Shown here one piece after another: positions 13,633 through 23,751 of a DNA stretch of 64,000 nt. The notes beneath the pieces are model-generated. The model made no database searches. It was not told the DNA's origin and saw only the letters and a list, made by a program, of their open reading frames with translations. The translations under genes and the position numbers were made by a program. The stretch is from assembly GCA_024169445.1 (NCBI GenBank), contig JALKFA010000001.1:1302001-1366000 (forward strand). Direction: 5' to 3'. Position 1 is the stretch's first letter. Every line of letters begins with the position of its first letter. Source of the stretch: Buttiauxella agrestis ATCC 33320. Lineage in GTDB: Bacteria > Pseudomonadota > Gammaproteobacteria > Enterobacterales > Enterobacteriaceae.

Positions 13633-13813
13633 CGTCATATTTCGAGCTGCCTCGGCGTTGGCTGCTCTCACTCACCCTAATCACTTACTCTAGTAAGCTC
13701 ATAGGGATTCGTTCGTTTGCCGCCTTGATGCCACTCGAACTATTTAGGGCAACTTTGCTCCCGCTTCAAGCTGACTCCCAATTGCCGCCTTGATTCAACT
13801 CGAATGATTTAGA
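13633..13813. repeat. ERIC element plus a second, internally deleted ERIC remnant
   Basis: 13633-13749 follows the ERIC layout: CGTCATATTTCGAGCTGC, TCACTTACTCTAGTAAGCTC, GGGATTCGTTCGTTTGCCGC and CACTCGAACTATTTAG. A shorter copy without the central part (CGCTTCAAGCTGACTCCC, then TTGCCGCCTTGATTCAACTC, then GAATGATTTAG) follows at 13763-13813. The pair lies between the malM terminator and ubiC. Confidence 0.8.
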
Positions 13814-13885
13814 AGGTGTTTTGAATCCCCCGCTATACCCATTCTGCGTTACAATGACTGCCGGTTTTGTTTCGGAGAAATTCAC

Positions 13886-14395
13886 ATGTCTGACGCGCTT
13901 TCGCCACTGCGCGCCTTACGTTTTGAGGCTACGATTCCAGAGGAGCTGAGCGCATCGCTTCTTGACTGGTTGTTGCTTGAAGACTCAATGACTAAACGCT
14001 TTGAACAGTATTGTTCGCGAGTCACTGTTCGTATTGTGCGTGAAGGTTTTTTCGATTCACCTGTCGATTTTCCGGAAGCTGATATGATGCCTGAAGCCAA
14101 ACGCTACTGGCTGCGTGAAGTTGTGCTCTGCGGTGACGATGAACCCTGGTTGCTGGGGCGCACCGTTGTACCAGAATCCACTCTTGAAGGGCCGGAGCTG
14201 GCTTTGCAACAGCTCGGCACCACGCCACTCGGGCGTTATCTATTTAGTGCATCATCCCTGACACGGGATTTTATTGAGATTGGTCGTAGTGCGGAGCTGT
14301 GGGGGCGTCGTTCCCGTCTGAGATTAGCCGGAAAGCCATTGGTGCTGACCGAACTATTCCTTCCCGCTTCGCCGTTGTATGCAGAGGAAAAATAA
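13886..14395 (+). CDS. ubiC: UbiC, chorismate pyruvate-lyase
   Basis: Converts chorismate to 4-hydroxybenzoate and pyruvate, the first committed step of ubiquinone synthesis (cytoplasm). 169 residues (E. coli 165). Family landmarks are [45 protein letters not shown] with the substrate arginines, and [20 protein letters not shown] with the catalytic glutamate near the C-terminus. The stop overlaps the ubiA start by one base (TAATG), so the pair is translationally coupled. Confidence 0.96.
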   Translation: MSDALSPLRALRFEATIPEELSASLLDWLLLEDSMTKRFEQYCSRVTVRIVREGFFDSPVDFPEADMMPEAKRYWLREVVLCGDDEPWLLGRTVVPESTLEGPELALQQLGTTPLGRYLFSASSLTRDFIEIGRSAELWGRRSRLRLAGKPLVLTELFLPASPLYAEEK

Positions 14396-15267
14396 TGGAG
14401 TGGAGTCTTAAACAGGGCAAATGGCAGGCCTGGCAACGCCTGATGAGGCTGGATAAGCCGATTGGCTCGCTTTTACTGTTATGGCCCACTTTATGGGCGT
14501 TATGGCTCGCGACACCGGGTGTCCCACCACTGACCATTTTATGTGTGTTTATCGCCGGAGTCTGGATGATGCGCGCCGCGGGTTGTGTGGTAAACGACTA
14601 CGCCGATCGCAAGTTTGATGGTCACGTAAAACGCACCGCCCACCGTCCGCTACCGAGCGGAGCAGTCAGCGAAAAAGAAGCGCGTATCCTGTTTGTGGTA
14701 CTGGTGTTGCTGTCGTTTTTACTGGTGCTGACGCTTAACACGATGACAATTTTATTGTCGGTGGCGGGGTTAGCATTAGCCTGGGTTTATCCCTTTATGA
14801 AACGTTACACCCATTTGCCACAAGTGGTGTTGGGTGCGGCGTTCGGTTGGTCCATCCCGATGGCATTTGCTGCGGTTAGCGAATCTGTACCGCTAAGTTG
14901 TTGGCTGATGTTTTTGACCAATATTTGCTGGGCGGTCGCTTACGACACGCAATATGCGATGGTTGATCGCGATGATGACCTGAAAATTGGCATCAAATCC
15001 ACGGCGATACTGTTCGGGCGCTATGACAATGTGATTATCGGGATTTTGCAGATTGCGGTGATGGTTTTGCTGGCGGTGATTGGCTGGTTAAACGGATTAG
15101 GCGGGGCATTCTACTGGTCTATTGCGCTGGCGGGGGCACTGTTTATACATCAGCAGCGTTTGACGGCGAACCGCGATCGCGATGCTTGTTTCCGCGCATT
15201 CCTGAATAATAACTACGTTGGCCTGGTGTTGTTTATTGGCCTGGTGTTGAGTTACGTGCACTTCTAA
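14395..15267 (+). CDS. ubiA: UbiA, 4-hydroxybenzoate octaprenyltransferase
   Basis: Integral membrane prenyltransferase joining octaprenyl diphosphate to 4-hydroxybenzoate. 290 residues, as in E. coli. Both Asp-rich Mg-diphosphate motifs are present: NDYADRKFD and [16 protein letters not shown]. Eight to nine transmembrane helices are seen (for example [31 protein letters not shown]). The ATG at 14395 shares a base with the ubiC stop. REP units follow the stop and separate it from the convergent plsB. Confidence 0.97.
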   Translation: MEWSLKQGKWQAWQRLMRLDKPIGSLLLLWPTLWALWLATPGVPPLTILCVFIAGVWMMRAAGCVVNDYADRKFDGHVKRTAHRPLPSGAVSEKEARILFVVLVLLSFLLVLTLNTMTILLSVAGLALAWVYPFMKRYTHLPQVVLGAAFGWSIPMAFAAVSESVPLSCWLMFLTNICWAVAYDTQYAMVDRDDDLKIGIKSTAILFGRYDNVIIGILQIAVMVLLAVIGWLNGLGGAFYWSIALAGALFIHQQRLTANRDRDACFRAFLNNNYVGLVLFIGLVLSYVHF

Positions 15268-15281
15268 TATCAGAAATTAAA

Positions 15282-15354
15282 TGGCGGATGACACTTCGTT
15301 TATCCGCCCTACAAGTCGAACCGTAGGGCGGATAAGCAATCGCGTCATCCGCCA
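15282..15354. repeat. REP pair (BIME-like) between ubiA and plsB
   Basis: GGCGGATGACACTTCGTTTA followed by TCCGCCCTAC (15284-15312), and the inverted unit GTAGGGCGGATAAGCAATCG followed by CGTCATCCGCC (15323-15353). The two face each other across an 11-base spacer, the usual position between convergent genes. Confidence 0.9.
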
Positions 15355-15360
15355 GATTTT

Positions 15361-17790
15361 TTACTCAGTCGCAGCCTGCGACGTCGCACTTTCAATCGTC
15401 AAACGCACATCCGGCATGATCAGTTCTGCCAGCATCTGGTAGACCTTCATGGTTTCAGTAGGCTCTGCATCCCCGGTATCGCTGATATAGCCTTCATCAC
15501 GTAAGGTTAAAACCAGCGAGGTGAAGACGGCTTTATCAAAGAACTCCGGTGCATTAATGCCATGCAAAACAGACAAACGCTGGGCAACGGTGCGGCTTTC
15601 GCGCTCCAGTGTCCCACGGTTAATCGACGGATTTGCGCTCAGCAGCCAGAAGGTAATCGCATAACGCTGTAGCGTTTCGCGAACACCTGCTGCCAGCAGC
15701 TGCATGGTGCGTGAACGAGCAGGATTAATCTGCACTTCATCGCCTGTCAGTGTCACCAGTTCCTGACGAACCAGTTCATTGAGCATGATGTCAATTTCAC
15801 CAGCAAGTTCGGTCGTGCTCCAGCGCAAGAACAGTTCAGCCTTCAGCATCGGGTAAAGTAGCTCGACCTGACGCAGCAGTTCGTTACGGTCAATACGGCG
15901 ATGTTGAGTAATAATTGCCGCCAGCAGAGAAGGCAACACCAGCATATGCAGGATGTTGTTACGGTAATAAGTCATCAGAACCGCCTGCTCGCGCGGCAGA
16001 ATGATGATGTCACCGATGGTGTCTTTCTCAACTTCAAACTTGTTCATCTGCAATGCGTGTTCAATCAGCGCTTCTGCTGGCTGGTCTGGTGCAGTCGCGT
16101 CCGGTGAATACGGCACATTACGCAACAGGCTCAGGTAGCAGTTGAGCTGCTCGGTCAGTTGCTCACGGGTAAGTGAACGCTGACGCGAGGCCAACAGCGC
16201 GGTACAGCACAGGTTCATGGCATTTGCCGCACCGGCATTGTTAATACGCACCATCAGTTCAGCGGCAATTTCATTGACCGTTGGCGTCAACCATGCCGGG
16301 CGGATGGCCTCAATCGGGTCGATTGAATCGCGCCACTCTGGAACACGCTGGTTCAGGAACGTCATCAGCGGCATCGGTTCGCCAAAGTTAACATAGCCCT
16401 GGCCGAGGTTACGCAGCTTACTCAGCCCGCGCACCATCTGCATGAAACTCTCTTTCTCTTTGGTCGCGCCACGCAGCTCTTTCGCGTAAGTCCCCACTTC
16501 CATTACATGCTCATAACCAATGTAAATTGGCACCAGGGTAATAGGGCGAGTACCGCCGCGCAGCATGGCCTGGATGGTCATCGACAGCGTGCCGGTTTTC
16601 GGGTCGAGCAAACGCCCGGTACGGGAACGGCCACCTTCCACAAAGTATTCAACGGAATAGCCACGGCTAAACAGCTCGCCCAGATATTCACGGAACACGG
16701 TGGAGTAGAGTTTGCTGCCTTTAAAGGTACGGCGGATAAAGAACGCACCGAGGCGGCGGAAAATCGGGCCGGCTGGCCAGAAATTCAGGTTGATACCCGC
16801 TGCGATGTGCGGAGGAACCAGCCCCTGGTGATAAAGCACGTAGGACAACAGCATGTAGTCCATGTGGCTGCGATGGCAGGGCACATAGACAATCTCGTGG
16901 CCGTCATGAGCCAGTTGGCGCACGCGTTCAGCGTTATGAACGTTGATGCCCTGGTACAAACGGTTCCACGTCAGACCTAACACGCGGTCAGTCAAACGCA
17001 CGGCTTCATACGAGAAGTTAGCGGCAATCTCTTCCATCAAAGCAACAGCATTCTGCTGGGCTTTTTCATGGGAGATTTTCTTGCTGCGCGCTTCATCTTC
17101 TACTGCACGAGCGATAGCTTTTGAGGCCAGTAGCTTATTGAACAGATCCTGGCGTACCGGCAGACGCGGGCCGACAGTCGCTAAACGCTGGCGAGCAAAG
17201 TGCATACGCGCTACGCGAGCCAGTTTTTGGGCGATTTTTTTGTCTGTACCGTGGTCGGTTGCCATCTGGCGCAGCGAAACCGGAGCGGAGAAACGCACAA
17301 AGCTGTCGCGCCCAAGCCAGGAAACAGCGAAAAATTTCTGGACGCCGTTCAGCATCTTTAATGGCGGATTCACTTCGCCTTTTTCGCGCCCAGGGGAGCG
17401 GCCAAACATCACCGATACTGGCACCATCTGCACATCCAGATTTGGATTGCTGCGGTGTAAGTCGAGGTAATCGTGGAACAGTTTGATCGACTCTTCTTTT
17501 GGCGTGTAATAAGTGAAAACACGCGGGCCGCCATGGATAAAGACATAGCGCGGCAATACCGCACCGTCGATTTCTAACGGCTCGAGAGGGTCGGGCAAGT
17601 TATGCGCGAGACATTGTGCGCGCAGCGTTAATAAGTCCGCCTTGGAGTTATACGGCAGGACATACATAATCGGGCGTGTGGGATCTAAGCCCAGTTCGGC
17701 TTGTGGATCTGCCGGAATGGACTTGCTCTTTACCAGAACGCCTAATGGTAAATTAAGTAATTTGTAGTAGATTCTTGGCCAGCCTGACAT
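15361..17790 (-). CDS. plsB: PlsB, glycerol-3-phosphate acyltransferase
   Basis: Catalyses the first acylation of sn-glycerol 3-phosphate in phospholipid synthesis at the inner membrane, using acyl-CoA or acyl-ACP. 809 residues (E. coli 807). The catalytic H-X4-D box is HRSHMD within [20 protein letters not shown], and downstream acyltransferase blocks include [32 protein letters not shown] and [11 protein letters not shown]. It is divergent from dgkA, sharing a 126-base promoter region. The C-terminal tail (SATSQAATE) differs from E. coli. Confidence 0.98.
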   Translation of the reverse strand: MSGWPRIYYKLLNLPLGVLVKSKSIPADPQAELGLDPTRPIMYVLPYNSKADLLTLRAQCLAHNLPDPLEPLEIDGAVLPRYVFIHGGPRVFTYYTPKEESIKLFHDYLDLHRSNPNLDVQMVPVSVMFGRSPGREKGEVNPPLKMLNGVQKFFAVSWLGRDSFVRFSAPVSLRQMATDHGTDKKIAQKLARVARMHFARQRLATVGPRLPVRQDLFNKLLASKAIARAVEDEARSKKISHEKAQQNAVALMEEIAANFSYEAVRLTDRVLGLTWNRLYQGINVHNAERVRQLAHDGHEIVYVPCHRSHMDYMLLSYVLYHQGLVPPHIAAGINLNFWPAGPIFRRLGAFFIRRTFKGSKLYSTVFREYLGELFSRGYSVEYFVEGGRSRTGRLLDPKTGTLSMTIQAMLRGGTRPITLVPIYIGYEHVMEVGTYAKELRGATKEKESFMQMVRGLSKLRNLGQGYVNFGEPMPLMTFLNQRVPEWRDSIDPIEAIRPAWLTPTVNEIAAELMVRINNAGAANAMNLCCTALLASRQRSLTREQLTEQLNCYLSLLRNVPYSPDATAPDQPAEALIEHALQMNKFEVEKDTIGDIIILPREQAVLMTYYRNNILHMLVLPSLLAAIITQHRRIDRNELLRQVELLYPMLKAELFLRWSTTELAGEIDIMLNELVRQELVTLTGDEVQINPARSRTMQLLAAGVRETLQRYAITFWLLSANPSINRGTLERESRTVAQRLSVLHGINAPEFFDKAVFTSLVLTLRDEGYISDTGDAEPTETMKVYQMLAELIMPDVRLTIESATSQAATE

Positions 17791-17916
17791 AAACGATGTA
17801 AAGCCTCAGGTTAATGATGCAAATTCGCCGCAAGAATATCAGAATCTGGCTCAGATTTCTGTGGCGTTGCAATATAGATAAGCATTGACCCAAATAATTT
17901 GAAAAGGTTTCCCAAA

Positions 17917-18285
17917 ATGGCGAGCAGTACCACTGGACTTACCCGTATCATCAAAGCCGCAGGCTACTCATGGAAAGGGCTCAAAGCAGCCTGGATTAAC
18001 GAAGCGGCTTTCCGCCAGGAAGGGGTTAGCGCGCTCATCGCCATCGCCATCGCCTGCTGGTTAGATGTTGACCCTATCACCCGTATTTTACTGATTGGTT
18101 CTGTTGTGCTGGTCATGATTGTCGAAATTCTCAATAGCGCTATCGAGGCGCTTGTTGACCGTGTTGGTACCGATTACCACGAGCTTTCAGGACGGGCCAA
18201 GGACATGGGGTCTGCTGCCGTATTAATCGCCATTATCCTCGCAGTTATTACCTGGGTCACACTGCTTTGGCCGCATTTGCGATGA
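17917..18285 (+). CDS. dgkA: DgkA, diacylglycerol kinase
   Basis: Small trimeric inner-membrane kinase that recycles diacylglycerol to phosphatidic acid. ATG at 17917 (after AAAAGGTTTCCCAAA) gives 122 residues, as in E. coli; an in-frame ATG at 17899 is less likely. Three transmembrane helices are seen, with the active-site region NEAAFRQEG and VEILNSAIEALVDRVGTDYHELSGRAKDMGSAAV (given here as the span from about residue 68 to 102). Divergent from plsB. Confidence 0.97.
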   Translation: MASSTTGLTRIIKAAGYSWKGLKAAWINEAAFRQEGVSALIAIAIACWLDVDPITRILLIGSVVLVMIVEILNSAIEALVDRVGTDYHELSGRAKDMGSAAVLIAIILAVITWVTLLWPHLR

Positions 18286-18348
18286 TCTTTCCAGAATAGT
18301 TAAGTCCCTGGTTTTTTGCTCAATTTGTGGTTCCAAAATCGCCTTTGA

Positions 18349-18364
18349 CTGTATATACTCACAG
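18349..18364 (+). promoter_or_regulatory. LexA operator 1 of lexA
   Basis: CTGTATATACTCACAG, an SOS box with the CTG-N10-CAG frame; to my memory identical to the first operator of E. coli lexA. Confidence 0.93.
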
Positions 18365-18369
18365 CATAA

Positions 18370-18385
18370 CTGTATAAACACCCAG
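18370..18385 (+). promoter_or_regulatory. LexA operator 2 of lexA
   Basis: CTGTATAAACACCCAG, CTG-N10-CAG, 21 bases centre to centre from operator 1. The pair gives tight autoregulation of lexA-dinF. Confidence 0.9.
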
Positions 18386-18393
18386 GGGGCGGA

Positions 18394-19002
18394 ATGAAAG
18401 CGTTAACTACCAGGCAGCAAGAGGTGTTTGATCTTATTCGGGATCATATCAGCCAGACCGGCATGCCACCGACTCGTGCCGAGATTGCTCAACGTCTGGG
18501 GTTCCGTTCTCCGAACGCCGCTGAAGAGCACCTGAAAGCACTTGCCCGTAAAGGCGTCATTGAGATTATCTCTGGTGCGTCGCGCGGTATCCGCTTGCTG
18601 GTGGAAGAAGTTACCGGTATTCCGCTGGTTGGGCGTGTTGCTGCGGGGGAACCACTCCTTGCACAACAGCACATCGAAGGCCATTACCAGGTTGACCCAT
18701 CACTGTTTAAACCAAATGCCGATTTCCTGTTGCGCGTTAGCGGGATGTCTATGAAAGACATCGGTATTATGGACGGCGACCTGCTTGCAGTTCATAAAAC
18801 TCAGGATGTGCGTAACGGCCAGGTTGTGGTGGCGCGTATTGACGACGAAGTGACTGTTAAGCGCTTAAAGCAGCAGGGTAATACCGTTCATCTTCTGCCT
18901 GAAAATAGCGAATTTGAACCTATTGTGGTTGACCTGCGCGAACATAACTTCTCTATTGAAGGGTTGGCGGTTGGGGTAATTCGCAACGGCGACTGGCTGT
19001 AA
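18394..19002 (+). CDS. lexA: LexA, SOS response repressor
   Basis: DNA-binding repressor of the SOS regulon that self-cleaves when RecA filaments form. 202 residues, as in E. coli. The N-terminal winged helix reads [26 protein letters not shown] (within residues 25-50). The cleavage bond Ala84-Gly85 is in RVAAGEP, the nucleophile Ser119 in SGMSMKD and the general base Lys156 in EVTVKRLK, all at E. coli numbering. Two LexA boxes overlap its promoter and dinF follows. Confidence 0.99.
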   Translation: MKALTTRQQEVFDLIRDHISQTGMPPTRAEIAQRLGFRSPNAAEEHLKALARKGVIEIISGASRGIRLLVEEVTGIPLVGRVAAGEPLLAQQHIEGHYQVDPSLFKPNADFLLRVSGMSMKDIGIMDGDLLAVHKTQDVRNGQVVVARIDDEVTVKRLKQQGNTVHLLPENSEFEPIVVDLREHNFSIEGLAVGVIRNGDWL

Positions 19003-19011
19003 ACTTCTCCA

Positions 19012-19037
19012 GATGATGCGCTTTAATGCGCATCATC
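19012..19037 (+). other. Perfect hairpin between lexA and dinF
   Basis: GATGATGCGC-TTTAAT-GCGCATCATC: a 10-bp perfect stem 10 bases after the lexA stop, without a T tract. It could attenuate read-through into dinF, and it occludes the upstream candidate ATG at 19026. Confidence 0.6.
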
Positions 19038-19070
19038 GTCTTAATTCTCTTATCTCTTCCTGGATTGGCC

Positions 19071-20405
19071 ATGCGATTTTTCTCGACGGCTGACAGAGCT
19101 CTCTGGCGCCTCGCCTTACCCATGATTTTTTCCAACATCACCGTGCCTTTACTGGGCCTTGTTGATACCGCGGTAATTGGTCATTTGGATAGCCCTGTTT
19201 ATCTTGGCGGTGTCGCTATTGGTGCGACGGCAACCAGCTTCTTATTTATGCTGTTGCTGTTTTTGCGCATGAGCACCACCGGTTTAACTGCCCAGGCATT
19301 TGGTGCCAATAATCCCTCTGCTTTAGCGCGTGCACTGGTTCAGCCCTTGCTATTGGCGTTAGGAGCAGGGGTGGCGATCGTCTTACTGCGTGAACCGCTG
19401 ATATCCCTGGCCTTGCATATCGTCGGCGGCAATGAAGATGTTTTGTTGCAGGCCCGGCGATTCCTTGAAATACGTTGGCTTAGTGCGCCAGCCTCGCTTG
19501 CCAACCTGGTCTTGTTGGGCTGGTTGTTAGGCGTTCAGTATGCGCGTGCGCCAGTTATCTTGCTGGTTGTCGGAAACGTACTGAATATCGTGCTGGATGT
19601 GTGGCTGGTCATGGGGCTACACATGGATGTTCAGGGCGCGGCACTCGCCACCGTCACCGCAGAATATGCGACGTTTATCATTGGTTTGCTGATGGTGAAA
19701 AAGGTTATGGGTTTGCGCGGAATCAGCTTTGAGATGCTCAAAGAGTCCTGGCGCGGGAATGTGCGGCGTCTGCTGGCACTCAATCGCGACATCATGCTGC
19801 GCTCGCTGTTGCTACAGGTCTGTTTCGCCTCAGTCACTATCTTTGGCGCGCGGTTAGGTAGCGAAATCGTCGCGGTTAACGCCGTGTTGATGACGCTATT
19901 AACCTTCACCGCCTATGCGCTCGATGGGTTCGCCTATGCCGTTGAAGCCCATTCCGGGCAGGCGTTTGGCGCTAAAAACCGTGGTCAATTGCTCGAAGTA
20001 TGGGGCGCTGCATGTCGCCAGGCGGGCTTAGTCGCTCTTATGTTTGCCACTGTGTATGCGCTGTTTGGTGAGCACATTGTTTCGCTTCTTACCTCTATCC
20101 CGGAATTGCAGCTACAGGCAGACCGCTACTTGCACTGGCAGATTGTTTTGCCCGTTGTTGGTGTCTGGTGTTATTTGCTGGACGGCATGTTTATTGGCGC
20201 AACGCGAGGTACGGAAATGCGCAACAGCATGGCGGTTGCGGCATTGGGATTTGGGCTGACGTTGCTCACAGTGCCTTATCTGGGAAATCATGGTCTGTGG
20301 TTATCCGTGGCTGTGTTCCTGGCTTTGCGCGGACTGTCTTTGGGATGGATTTGGCGTCGCCATTGGCGGGATAACAGCTGGTTTCCGGCTGGAACTCCTG
20401 GTTAG
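19071..20405 (+). CDS. dinF: DinF, MATE-family efflux transporter
   Basis: SOS-linked membrane transporter of the multidrug and toxin extrusion family, co-transcribed with lexA. About 12 transmembrane segments; ALPMIFSNITVPLLGLVDTA is the typical MATE N-terminal repeat. I prefer the ATG at 19071 (444 residues, starting MRFFSTADRALWRLALP) because the upstream in-frame ATG at 19026 (459 residues) sits in the loop of a perfect hairpin. The choice is uncertain. The stop codon lies in the first copy of a 17-bp tandem repeat. Confidence 0.92.
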   Translation: MRFFSTADRALWRLALPMIFSNITVPLLGLVDTAVIGHLDSPVYLGGVAIGATATSFLFMLLLFLRMSTTGLTAQAFGANNPSALARALVQPLLLALGAGVAIVLLREPLISLALHIVGGNEDVLLQARRFLEIRWLSAPASLANLVLLGWLLGVQYARAPVILLVVGNVLNIVLDVWLVMGLHMDVQGAALATVTAEYATFIIGLLMVKKVMGLRGISFEMLKESWRGNVRRLLALNRDIMLRSLLLQVCFASVTIFGARLGSEIVAVNAVLMTLLTFTAYALDGFAYAVEAHSGQAFGAKNRGQLLEVWGAACRQAGLVALMFATVYALFGEHIVSLLTSIPELQLQADRYLHWQIVLPVVGVWCYLLDGMFIGATRGTEMRNSMAVAALGFGLTLLTVPYLGNHGLWLSVAVFLALRGLSLGWIWRRHWRDNSWFPAGTPG

Positions 20406-20463
20406 TTACAGCTCATAGTTAGTTACAACTCATAGTTAGTTACAACTCATAGTTAGTTACACC
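20401..20463. repeat. 17-bp tandem repeat at the dinF 3' end (about 3.7 copies)
   Basis: GTTAGTTACAGCTCATA, then two copies of GTTAGTTACAACTCATA, then the partial GTTAGTTACACC. The first copy supplies the dinF stop (TAG). Identical neighbouring copies suggest slippage, so copy number may vary between strains. Confidence 0.9.
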
Positions 20464-20695
20464 TTCTGACGCGTTTTTAATCGCACTCCAGTATGCTGAT
20501 TTGCCACCTGATTTTGGGGCAAGTCAGCATCATTTCTGTTACTTCTGTGGTTCAATGTTCTTAGTTTTCCCCTCACAGCCATATCCTTGACTACAATTAT
20601 TTCCACGTCCAGCAGATAGTGAGTGTCAGCCAAACGGCAGCACCTGGGCGTTGTTAACTATTAGCAGTTCTTAACCGAACGATGAGGATATTATT
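20464..20695. other. Gene-free region before yjbJ
   Basis: No plausible gene. The last bases carry the yjbJ ribosome site (GATGAGGATATTATT). yjbJ is strongly RpoS-dependent in E. coli, but I could not fix its promoter by eye. Confidence 0.4.
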
Positions 20696-20905
20696 ATGAA
20701 TAAAGACGAAATCGGCGGTAACTGGAAACAGTTCAAAGGCACAGTAAAAGAGAAATGGGGCAAACTGACAGACGATGACATGACCGTCATCGAAGGGAAA
20801 CGCGATCAGCTTGTCGGTAAAATTCAGGAACGCTATGGATATGCGAAAGATCAGGCAGAGAACGAAGTCGTTGATTGGGAAAAACGTAACGATTACCGCT
20901 GGTAA
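20696..20905 (+). CDS. yjbJ: YjbJ, CsbD-family stress protein
   Basis: A 69-residue, highly charged soluble protein of the CsbD family, abundant in stationary-phase E. coli and of unknown mechanism. Typical features are MNKDEIGGNWKQFKGTVKEKWG at the start and LVGKIQERYGYAKDQAENEV in the C-terminal half, predicted to form a helical bundle. Good ribosome site. It stands alone between dinF and zur, followed by a shortened ERIC. Confidence 0.95.
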   Translation: MNKDEIGGNWKQFKGTVKEKWGKLTDDDMTVIEGKRDQLVGKIQERYGYAKDQAENEVVDWEKRNDYRW

Positions 20906-20975
20906 TCTCATCCCTCAGATGTGTTAACTCTCATAGGCTAACCTGCCCTGGTACATGGATGTACCGATCCCCTCC

Positions 20976-21041
20976 ATACTTCAAGCTACATCTTTTGGCT
21001 GCATTCACTTACCGCTTCAATGCAACTCGAATTATTTCGGG
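20976..21041. repeat. Internally deleted ERIC element
   Basis: CATACTTCAAGCTACATC at one end and CAATGCAACTCGAATTATTT at the other match ERIC termini (compare 41316-41432), but the central TCACTTACTT...AAGTAAGCTC core is missing. It lies just after the zur 3' end. Confidence 0.65.
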
Positions 21042-21047
21042 TTCAGG

Positions 21048-21563
21048 CTAGCGAGACTTCTTCTTACTCTGAATGGTGTGGTCATGCCCGCATTCTTCCG
21101 GGTGGCTACAGGCTTCAACTTCCGCACACGCGCTGCATAAACCATGCGCCTCAATGACATTGTGGTGTAGAGCAAATCCTGACTGGGCAGCCAGTTGATT
21201 CATAATATCTTCCACACCTTCCGCGCTATGCTCCTTCACCGCGCCACACCTGTCGCAAATCAACATCGCTGATGAGTGAGTCGGCTGATCAATCAGATGG
21301 CACAAAACATAGCTGTTGGTCGACTCGACGCGATGGACAAAGCCTTGTTCGAGAAGAAAATCGAGCGCACGATACACTGTCGGGGGTTTAGCTTGCGGTT
21401 CACTGGCGCGAAGTAAATCCAGCAAATCATAAGCGCTGATTGCACCCGCTTGCTGCGTCAATAAACGCAACACTTCCAGGCGTTGTGGTGTCAGGCGCAC
21501 ATTACGCTGTTCGCATAGTTTTTCAGCCTGCGCTAACACGTTTTGTGAAGTCGTGATGTCCAT
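21048..21563 (-). CDS. zur: Zur, zinc uptake regulator (Fur family)
   Basis: Zinc-sensing repressor of zinc uptake genes. The ATG at 21563, six bases inside another ATG (21569), is well spaced from AGGGGA and gives 171 residues, as in E. coli. The winged helix includes NVRLTPQRLEVLRLL and KPPTVYRALDFLLEQGFVH. The metal-binding cysteines and histidines lie in CHLIDQPTHSSAMLICDRCG and the C-terminal ACAEVEACSHPEECGHDH. Divergent from the cupin gene, with 109 bases between the two starts. Confidence 0.97.
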   Translation of the reverse strand: MDITTSQNVLAQAEKLCEQRNVRLTPQRLEVLRLLTQQAGAISAYDLLDLLRASEPQAKPPTVYRALDFLLEQGFVHRVESTNSYVLCHLIDQPTHSSAMLICDRCGAVKEHSAEGVEDIMNQLAAQSGFALHHNVIEAHGLCSACAEVEACSHPEECGHDHTIQSKKKSR

Positions 21564-21672
21564 CAGCATTCCCCTGTAGATTAGCCCTACACTCTATCAC
21601 AACGCGCAATAAACGCCGAGTGGTGCGCCATGCTGGCCACAGCCTTTTGAGATGACTATCCCGGAGTTTGCT

Positions 21673-22176
21673 ATGAATAAACCTGATTGCATTCGTCACT
21701 GGAAAGAACTGGAAGGTGAAGATGACTCAACTTATCCAGACAGTGCTGAACTGTTTTCCATTGGCGCCCCATTGGCTCGCAAACTTGGGCTAACACGCCT
21801 GGGGATTCACCACGAGCGCCTGCTCCCTGGCCGCCGGACGTCCTATCCGCATGCGGAAAGTAGCGAGGAAGAGTTTGCTTATGTTCTGGAAGGGCATCCA
21901 CAGGTGTGGATTAACGGCCACCTTTACTCACTTGAACCGGGTGATAGTGTTGGTTTCCCGGCCGGGACGGGCGTCTGCCATACCTTCATCAACAACACCG
22001 AGCATGAAGTCCGGTTGCTGATTGTGGGTGAGGCCAACAAAGCCGAAAACCGAATTTATTACCCGCTAAACGCGAGCTATGCCGCACAACGCCAGGATCG
22101 CTGGATTGACCACCCGCCGCAGTTTTTTGGCCCACATGACGGTCATCCTTCACGAAAACCGAACGGTAAACTATAA
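21673..22176 (+). CDS. Cupin-domain protein next to zur
   Basis: A 167-residue soluble protein with one cupin fold, not in this position in E. coli K-12. Cupin motif 1 is seen around GRRTSYPHAESSEEEFAYVL with His and Glu metal ligands, and motif 2 as GDSVGFPAGTGVCHTFINN with the second His. The start ATG at 21673 follows CCCGGAGTTTGCT. Substrate unknown. Its divergent arrangement with zur and metal-binding fold invite a link to zinc, but no Zur box was recognised. Cupins include dioxygenases, isomerases and sugar-binding proteins, so function is left open. Confidence 0.8.
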   Translation: MNKPDCIRHWKELEGEDDSTYPDSAELFSIGAPLARKLGLTRLGIHHERLLPGRRTSYPHAESSEEEFAYVLEGHPQVWINGHLYSLEPGDSVGFPAGTGVCHTFINNTEHEVRLLIVGEANKAENRIYYPLNASYAAQRQDRWIDHPPQFFGPHDGHPSRKPNGKL

Positions 22177-22348
22177 ATATGTTTACAAGGAATTTTTGAA
22201 CTCATAATCCTGATGGAGAGAAACGGGATTTCGATGGGATAAACATCCCCCTTTTTAGCTTTTTATTCACAGCAATAGTCCGCCTCTGTTCAGTCATAAC
22301 TGGCAGGGGCAAGTTATGAAATCTGATTAACAGACGGGCGAGCGGTGA

Positions 22349-23656
22349 ATGAAAAAAATTAAAACTCTGGTGGCGTTCAGCGCCGCCTCTTTATTTGTGG
22401 CAAATCAAGCCAGTGCGGCAGGTACCTGGTCAGAAGCTCGTAGTGATGCAATGGGGGGTACGGGCGTTGCTTCAGCGAGTTATGGAAGTGGAGTGCTAAC
22501 AAACCCTGCGCTGCTGGCAAAGGCAAAACAGGACGACTCAGTGACAGTTATTTTGCCCTCCGTGAGCGGGCAAATGACAGATAAAGATAACCTGCAGGAT
22601 CAGATTGATGGCATTAGCGATACGGTCGATCAATACCAGAACGTTATCGACGATCTTACCCTGCAGGATATCCTTTTAAACCCAAATGGTTCACTTGGTC
22701 AGCTTCAGGGCGCTGCGGGGAGTTTGGCTGGCGAACTGGAAGATCTGCGAGGTAAAACAGCAAACGCGAAAGCCGGGGCGAGTATCGCAGTCAGTATTCC
22801 AAATGATGTGCTGTCGATGGCATTTGTCGCAAAAGCCTATGCGCGAGCACATGTGAGTTCCTCTATTGATCAACAAGATATTGATTATCTGCACAGCATC
22901 GCGAATTCCAGGGTTGTTGCCGGGGGAGTCGCACTAGATGCTGCCGTTAATGGCTCTGATGTTATCACCAGCAATCTCAACTCCACTGCATCTGGGCGCG
23001 GCGCAATTGTCTCCGACTATGGTGTGGCGCTGGCGAAACAGTTTGATCTAAACGGCGTGCCTGTCTCTGTTGGCATCACGCCGAAACTGCAAAAAACCTG
23101 GCTGTACAACTACACCACATCAATCTATTCCTACGACAGCAGCGACTGGAAAAATAGCCGCTATCGTAACGACGACACTGGCTTTAACGTTGATGCGGGT
23201 GTGGCAGCTGATTTTGGCGAAAACTGGACTGTCGGTCTGAGCGGCCAGAACCTGATTTCACATGACATTGATACCAAAGATATCTTGATCACTAATGGCA
23301 GGACGGGCGAAACCGTCAACTATAAAGACACTTATCAGATTCGCCCGTTAGTGACGGCGGGCTTAGCCTGGCATAACGATTTCATCACCCTTAGCGCCGA
23401 CGGCGATCTCACCGAAACAAAAGGTTTCAAAAGCGAAGACGATTCACAGTACGTTGGCGTGGGCGCTGAAGTTACGCCGCTGCCGTGGCTTGCAGTGCGC
23501 GCCGGTTACCGGGCTGACGTCAAATCAAACGATAGCAACGTCTTTACCGGCGGGGTTGGCTTTGCGCCATTTAATCGCGTTCACATCGATTTAATGGGGC
23601 TGTACGGCGAAGACGAAACCTGGGGGGCAGGGGCACAGCTTAGCATGACCTTCTGA
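22349..23656 (+). CDS. TraF_2-type outer-membrane beta-barrel protein
   Basis: A 435-residue protein with signal peptide [23 protein letters not shown] and mature start [20 protein letters not shown]. The N-terminal AMGGTGVA...[10 protein letters not shown] resembles FadL/TraF_2 barrels (the conjugal transfer TraF-like family PF13729), followed by a coiled region (residues about 75-135) and C-terminal barrel strands ending in [10 protein letters not shown], with a terminal Phe as expected for BAM insertion. No conjugation genes are near, so the transfer label is historical. Absent here in E. coli K-12. Ligand or role unknown. Confidence 0.75.
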   Translation: MKKIKTLVAFSAASLFVANQASAAGTWSEARSDAMGGTGVASASYGSGVLTNPALLAKAKQDDSVTVILPSVSGQMTDKDNLQDQIDGISDTVDQYQNVIDDLTLQDILLNPNGSLGQLQGAAGSLAGELEDLRGKTANAKAGASIAVSIPNDVLSMAFVAKAYARAHVSSSIDQQDIDYLHSIANSRVVAGGVALDAAVNGSDVITSNLNSTASGRGAIVSDYGVALAKQFDLNGVPVSVGITPKLQKTWLYNYTTSIYSYDSSDWKNSRYRNDDTGFNVDAGVAADFGENWTVGLSGQNLISHDIDTKDILITNGRTGETVNYKDTYQIRPLVTAGLAWHNDFITLSADGDLTETKGFKSEDDSQYVGVGAEVTPLPWLAVRAGYRADVKSNDSNVFTGGVGFAPFNRVHIDLMGLYGEDETWGAGAQLSMTF

Positions 23657-23751
23657 TGAAAATAGCCGTCGGGACGAGCGAGTGTCCCGGCGCTGCTTTA
23701 TGCTATAGTGGCGACCCTTTTTTAACCGTAGCCCGTAAACGCCCAGTGCCT

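Noticed and set aside
16507-16980. 157-residue frame opposite plsB
   Set aside because: Shadow frame; no ribosome site or recognisable domain.
19026-19070. Upstream ATG as the start of dinF
   Set aside because: It lies in the loop of a perfect 10-bp hairpin with no ribosome site; kept only as an alternative.
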